Positions 42,781 through 42,823 of a stretch of 42,823 nt of DNA are shown here, in pieces; the first letter of the stretch is position 1, and each line of letters starts with the position of its first letter. The DNA is from RGIG990 sp045589455 (GTDB lineage: Bacteria > Verrucomicrobiota > Kiritimatiellia > RFP12 > UBA3636). The notes under the pieces were generated by a model. It ran no database searches, was not told where the DNA came from, and was given only the letters and a program-made list of their open reading frames with translations. The DNA is taken from assembly GCA_045589455.1 (NCBI GenBank), contig JAZNPC010000069.1, positions 1-42,823 on the forward strand, in the 5' to 3' direction. Position numbers and translations under genes: made by a program.

Positions 42781-42823
42781 ATGATAAATTGTAAAATTTG
42801 TTGGTGTTATTTTTGAAGGAAAA

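Overview
The window comes from an AT-rich bacterial chromosome. Gene content fits a saccharolytic, probably host- or sediment-associated member of the Verrucomicrobiota/Lentisphaerota/Kiritimatiellota group. That placement is inference from gene families and from the structured intergenic repeats; there is no rRNA here to confirm it. No tRNA, rRNA, CRISPR array or prophage was seen. Most genes lie on the minus strand.

Left part (1-6.2 kb): the 5' end of a minus-strand group II intron runs off the left edge, then an EF-G-like GTPase, a 577-base gap with palindromes, and a GH116 glycosidase followed by an endonuclease/exonuclease/phosphatase-fold gene. From 6.6 to 10.6 kb three genes lie on the plus strand: a BI-1/YccA membrane protein with its own promoter and terminator, then a GH127 (beta-L-arabinofuranosidase type) and GH172 (DUF2961) pair that probably trims arabinofuranose-containing glycans.

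Middle part (10.6-25.5 kb, minus strand): RNase D; uracil-DNA glycosylase; a compact cluster of two half-size chromate-transporter proteins and a TSCPD protein, downstream of an unusual 865-residue fusion of TsaE, a WaaP-like kinase and a glycosidase-like barrel; a 1613-residue fusion of a DEDDh-type exonuclease, a RecQ helicase and a UvrD helicase; a separate UvrD/PcrA helicase; and a UDP-sugar pyrophosphorylase with a clear promoter and terminator.

From 25.5 to 32.6 kb the density of unusual DNA rises. A GC-rich, hairpin-filled intergenic block leads to a 1263-residue exported repeat protein. Beyond it is a three-gene plus-strand toxin-antitoxin module (hipB, short hipS, kinase hipT), which resembles the split-HipA HipBST system. 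Three operator-like sites spaced exactly 41 bp apart precede it. The module is enclosed by a 34-bp inverted repeat (32/34 matches) and by direct copies of an intergenic repeat module.

Right part (32.6-42.4 kb, minus strand): glycogen phosphorylase, glycogen synthase, FtsK and a RodZ-like HTH membrane protein form a run that ends at a strong terminator. Then come an orphan fumarase beta-type subunit and an OGG1-type glycosylase. The right edge holds more repeats and what looks like the leader of a plus-strand gene just outside the window.

Two intergenic repeat systems link the regions. One is a CACGGAT-type motif found upstream of five leftward genes, always in the same orientation. The other is a mosaic family of hairpin modules shared between four intergenic regions.
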